Part shown: positions 63,104-64,000 of the stretch, piece by piece
Layout of the letters: each line of letters begins with the position of its first letter
Numbering within the stretch: position 1 is the first letter of the stretch
Assembly: GCF_023150065.1 (NCBI RefSeq)
Contig: NZ_JAKLLN010000008.1
Coordinates: 96,487 to 160,486 of the forward strand
Direction of reading: 5' to 3'
Origin: Zoogloea sp.
Lineage (GTDB): Bacteria; Pseudomonadota; Gammaproteobacteria; Burkholderiales; Rhodocyclaceae
DNA length: 64,000 nucleotides
The notes under the pieces: generated by a model
What the model was told of the DNA's origin: nothing
The model's database searches: none
The model's input: the letters and a program-made list of their open reading frames with translations, nothing else
Made by a program: the position numbers and the translations under genes

Positions 63104-64000
63104 TCAGAAGGTGAAGTTGATACCGGCGTTGAGCAGGGTGGAGGTGGTGCCCACGGCGGGGATGCCGGCGGCAACGATGCTGGTCTTGATGGTGGCGCCG
63201 TCCTCGGCATCCACGAAGGCCGCCTGCACGTAGATCGTGGTGTCCTTGCGCAGGGCGTAGTCGTTGCTGATCACGATGTTGCGGGTGTGATCGCGGTTGT
63301 TGCGCTTGTCCTTGTTGTCGTAATAGGCCAGCGTCGCCGTGTGGTCGGCGTGCCACTTCCAGTCCACGCCCACGCCAATCCCGTTCACGTTGGACACATT
63401 GGCGCCGGTGCTCGTCTCGTTGCGGGCGTTGAGGTAGTTGGCCTTGAAGGTGAAGGGGCCGAAGGGCACCGCAAAGCCCAGGCCGCCGTGGCGCACGTTG
63501 TCGTTGGCGGTGGCTTCGTCCTTGATCACCTGGTAGGACGCCGACAGGGTCACCGGGCCGGTGTAGGTGGCGCCCGCCGCCCAGGCGGTGTTCTTCTGGG
63601 TGCTGCCCGACTGCCCGCCAGGCGCCCACAGGATGCCGAAGTTCACCGGGCCCACCGTGTGGCGGTACTGGATGGCGTTGCTGAAGAAAATGCCGACGTC
63701 GTTGTTGGTGTTGCGGTCGGTGCCCGGGGCGCCGGCGGTGGCGGCGTACTGGTTGTAAGCCCAGGCGTAGAGGTTGGAGAACTGTTCCTTGAAGGCCCGC
63801 GGTTCGGTCCCGATATGGGCCAGCAGCGCCGGGCCGTACTGGCGGCCGAAGGTCACGCTGCCCCAGTCGCCGCGCAGGCCCAGGTTGGCCTGGCGCCGGA
63901 AGAAGGGGGTGCCGGTGCCCTGGGCGTCACCCGTGCCATGCAGCTTGCCGTTGTTGGTGTCGTAGTGGACTTCCAGGTTGAAGAAGCCCTCCAGCCCGCG
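63104..64000 (-). CDS. General porin (C-terminal part; start beyond right edge)
   Basis: Outer-membrane trimeric porin, 298 codons visible, continuing past the window. Beta-strand pattern with GFFNLEVHYDTNNG at the right edge, the porin strand NLGLRGDWGSVTFGRQYGPAL, TFKANYLNARNETSTGANVS, and the aromatic C-terminus GINFTF ending in Phe, needed for Bam recognition. The family is the Burkholderia/Neisseria-type gram-negative porin. It precedes the PQQ dehydrogenase by 45 nt and probably admits its substrate. Confidence 0.9.
   Translation of the reverse strand, partial: RGLEGFFNLEVHYDTNNGKLHGTGDAQGTGTPFFRRQANLGLRGDWGSVTFGRQYGPALLAHIGTEPRAFKEQFSNLYAWAYNQYAATAGAPGTDRNTNNDVGIFFSNAIQYRHTVGPVNFGILWAPGGQSGSTQKNTAWAAGATYTGPVTLSASYQVIKDEATANDNVRHGGLGFAVPFGPFTFKANYLNARNETSTGANVSNVNGIGVGVDWKWHADHTATLAYYDNKDKRNNRDHTRNIVISNDYALRKDTTIYVQAAFVDAEDGATIKTSIVAAGIPAVGTTSTLLNAGINFTF

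Overview
The window is high-GC proteobacterial chromosome with no insertion sequences, tRNAs, rRNAs or CRISPR arrays that I can see. Gene content points to a betaproteobacterium, most likely Rhodocyclales (Zoogloea/Azoarcus/Thauera-like); that placement is inference. The pointers are an E. coli-type fused ArgA, PEP-CTERM proteins, an acoXABC acetoin cluster with divergent acoR, a PQQ alcohol dehydrogenase, a trimeric porin and a type I phosphoribulokinase.

Layout. 1-4.2 kb (minus): rsmE, pap (two-domain PPK2), argA and a PAS sensor cut by the left edge, tightly packed. 4.3-6.1 kb (plus): an inositol-monophosphatase-family gene and prk. 6.1-9.3 kb (minus): a lipoprotein/MORN-repeat pair of unknown role. 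9.5-13.9 kb (plus): tkt, gap, pgk, followed by a PilJ-type sensor diguanylate cyclase. 15.2-32.0 kb: a cell-surface region with a TPR protein, a PEP-CTERM protein, a 2354-residue SdrD-B-repeat adhesin, a divergent type I secretion operon (ABC transporter, adaptor, outer-membrane channel) and a second PEP-CTERM protein. 32.2-38.4 kb: gdhA, a lipoprotein, ubiD and a pcm-rhodanese-tolC operon. 38.4-43.4 kb (minus): a tetR-adaptor-RND efflux operon behind a near-perfect palindrome. 43.5-49.4 kb: a MocR regulator, an orphan Hpt protein, an azoR/LysR divergent pair and an unusual fused alpha-carbonic anhydrase. 49.6-60.5 kb: a TPP riboswitch and thiC, then, reading leftward from 58.1 kb, acoX-acoA-acoB-acoC-lipA-thiS-thiG, with acoR divergent. 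60.6-64 kb (minus): porin (partial), PQQ dehydrogenase and cytochrome c.

How the parts fit. The surface region looks like one functional unit. The secretion operon lies divergent to the giant repeat protein, its probable substrate. The adhesin and the right-hand PEP-CTERM gene each carry a sigma-54 -24/-12 element. The secretion channel and the TPR protein share the same C-terminal NTF2-like domain. The aco operon appears to join a thiamine- and lipoate-dependent enzyme with genes making those cofactors (lipA, thiS, thiG), behind a sigma-54 promoter with dyad elements about 160-180 bp upstream, presumably for AcoR. Several regulatory sites are readable: an NtrC-type site overlapping the gdhA promoter region, a TetR-type operator overlapping the tetR promoter, and the TPP riboswitch.

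Most promising for new biology: the sigma-54-linked adhesin/secretion/PEP-CTERM locus with its shared NTF2-like domain, the CX3CH heme motif in the cytochrome beside the PQQ dehydrogenase, and the cofactor-coupled aco operon.
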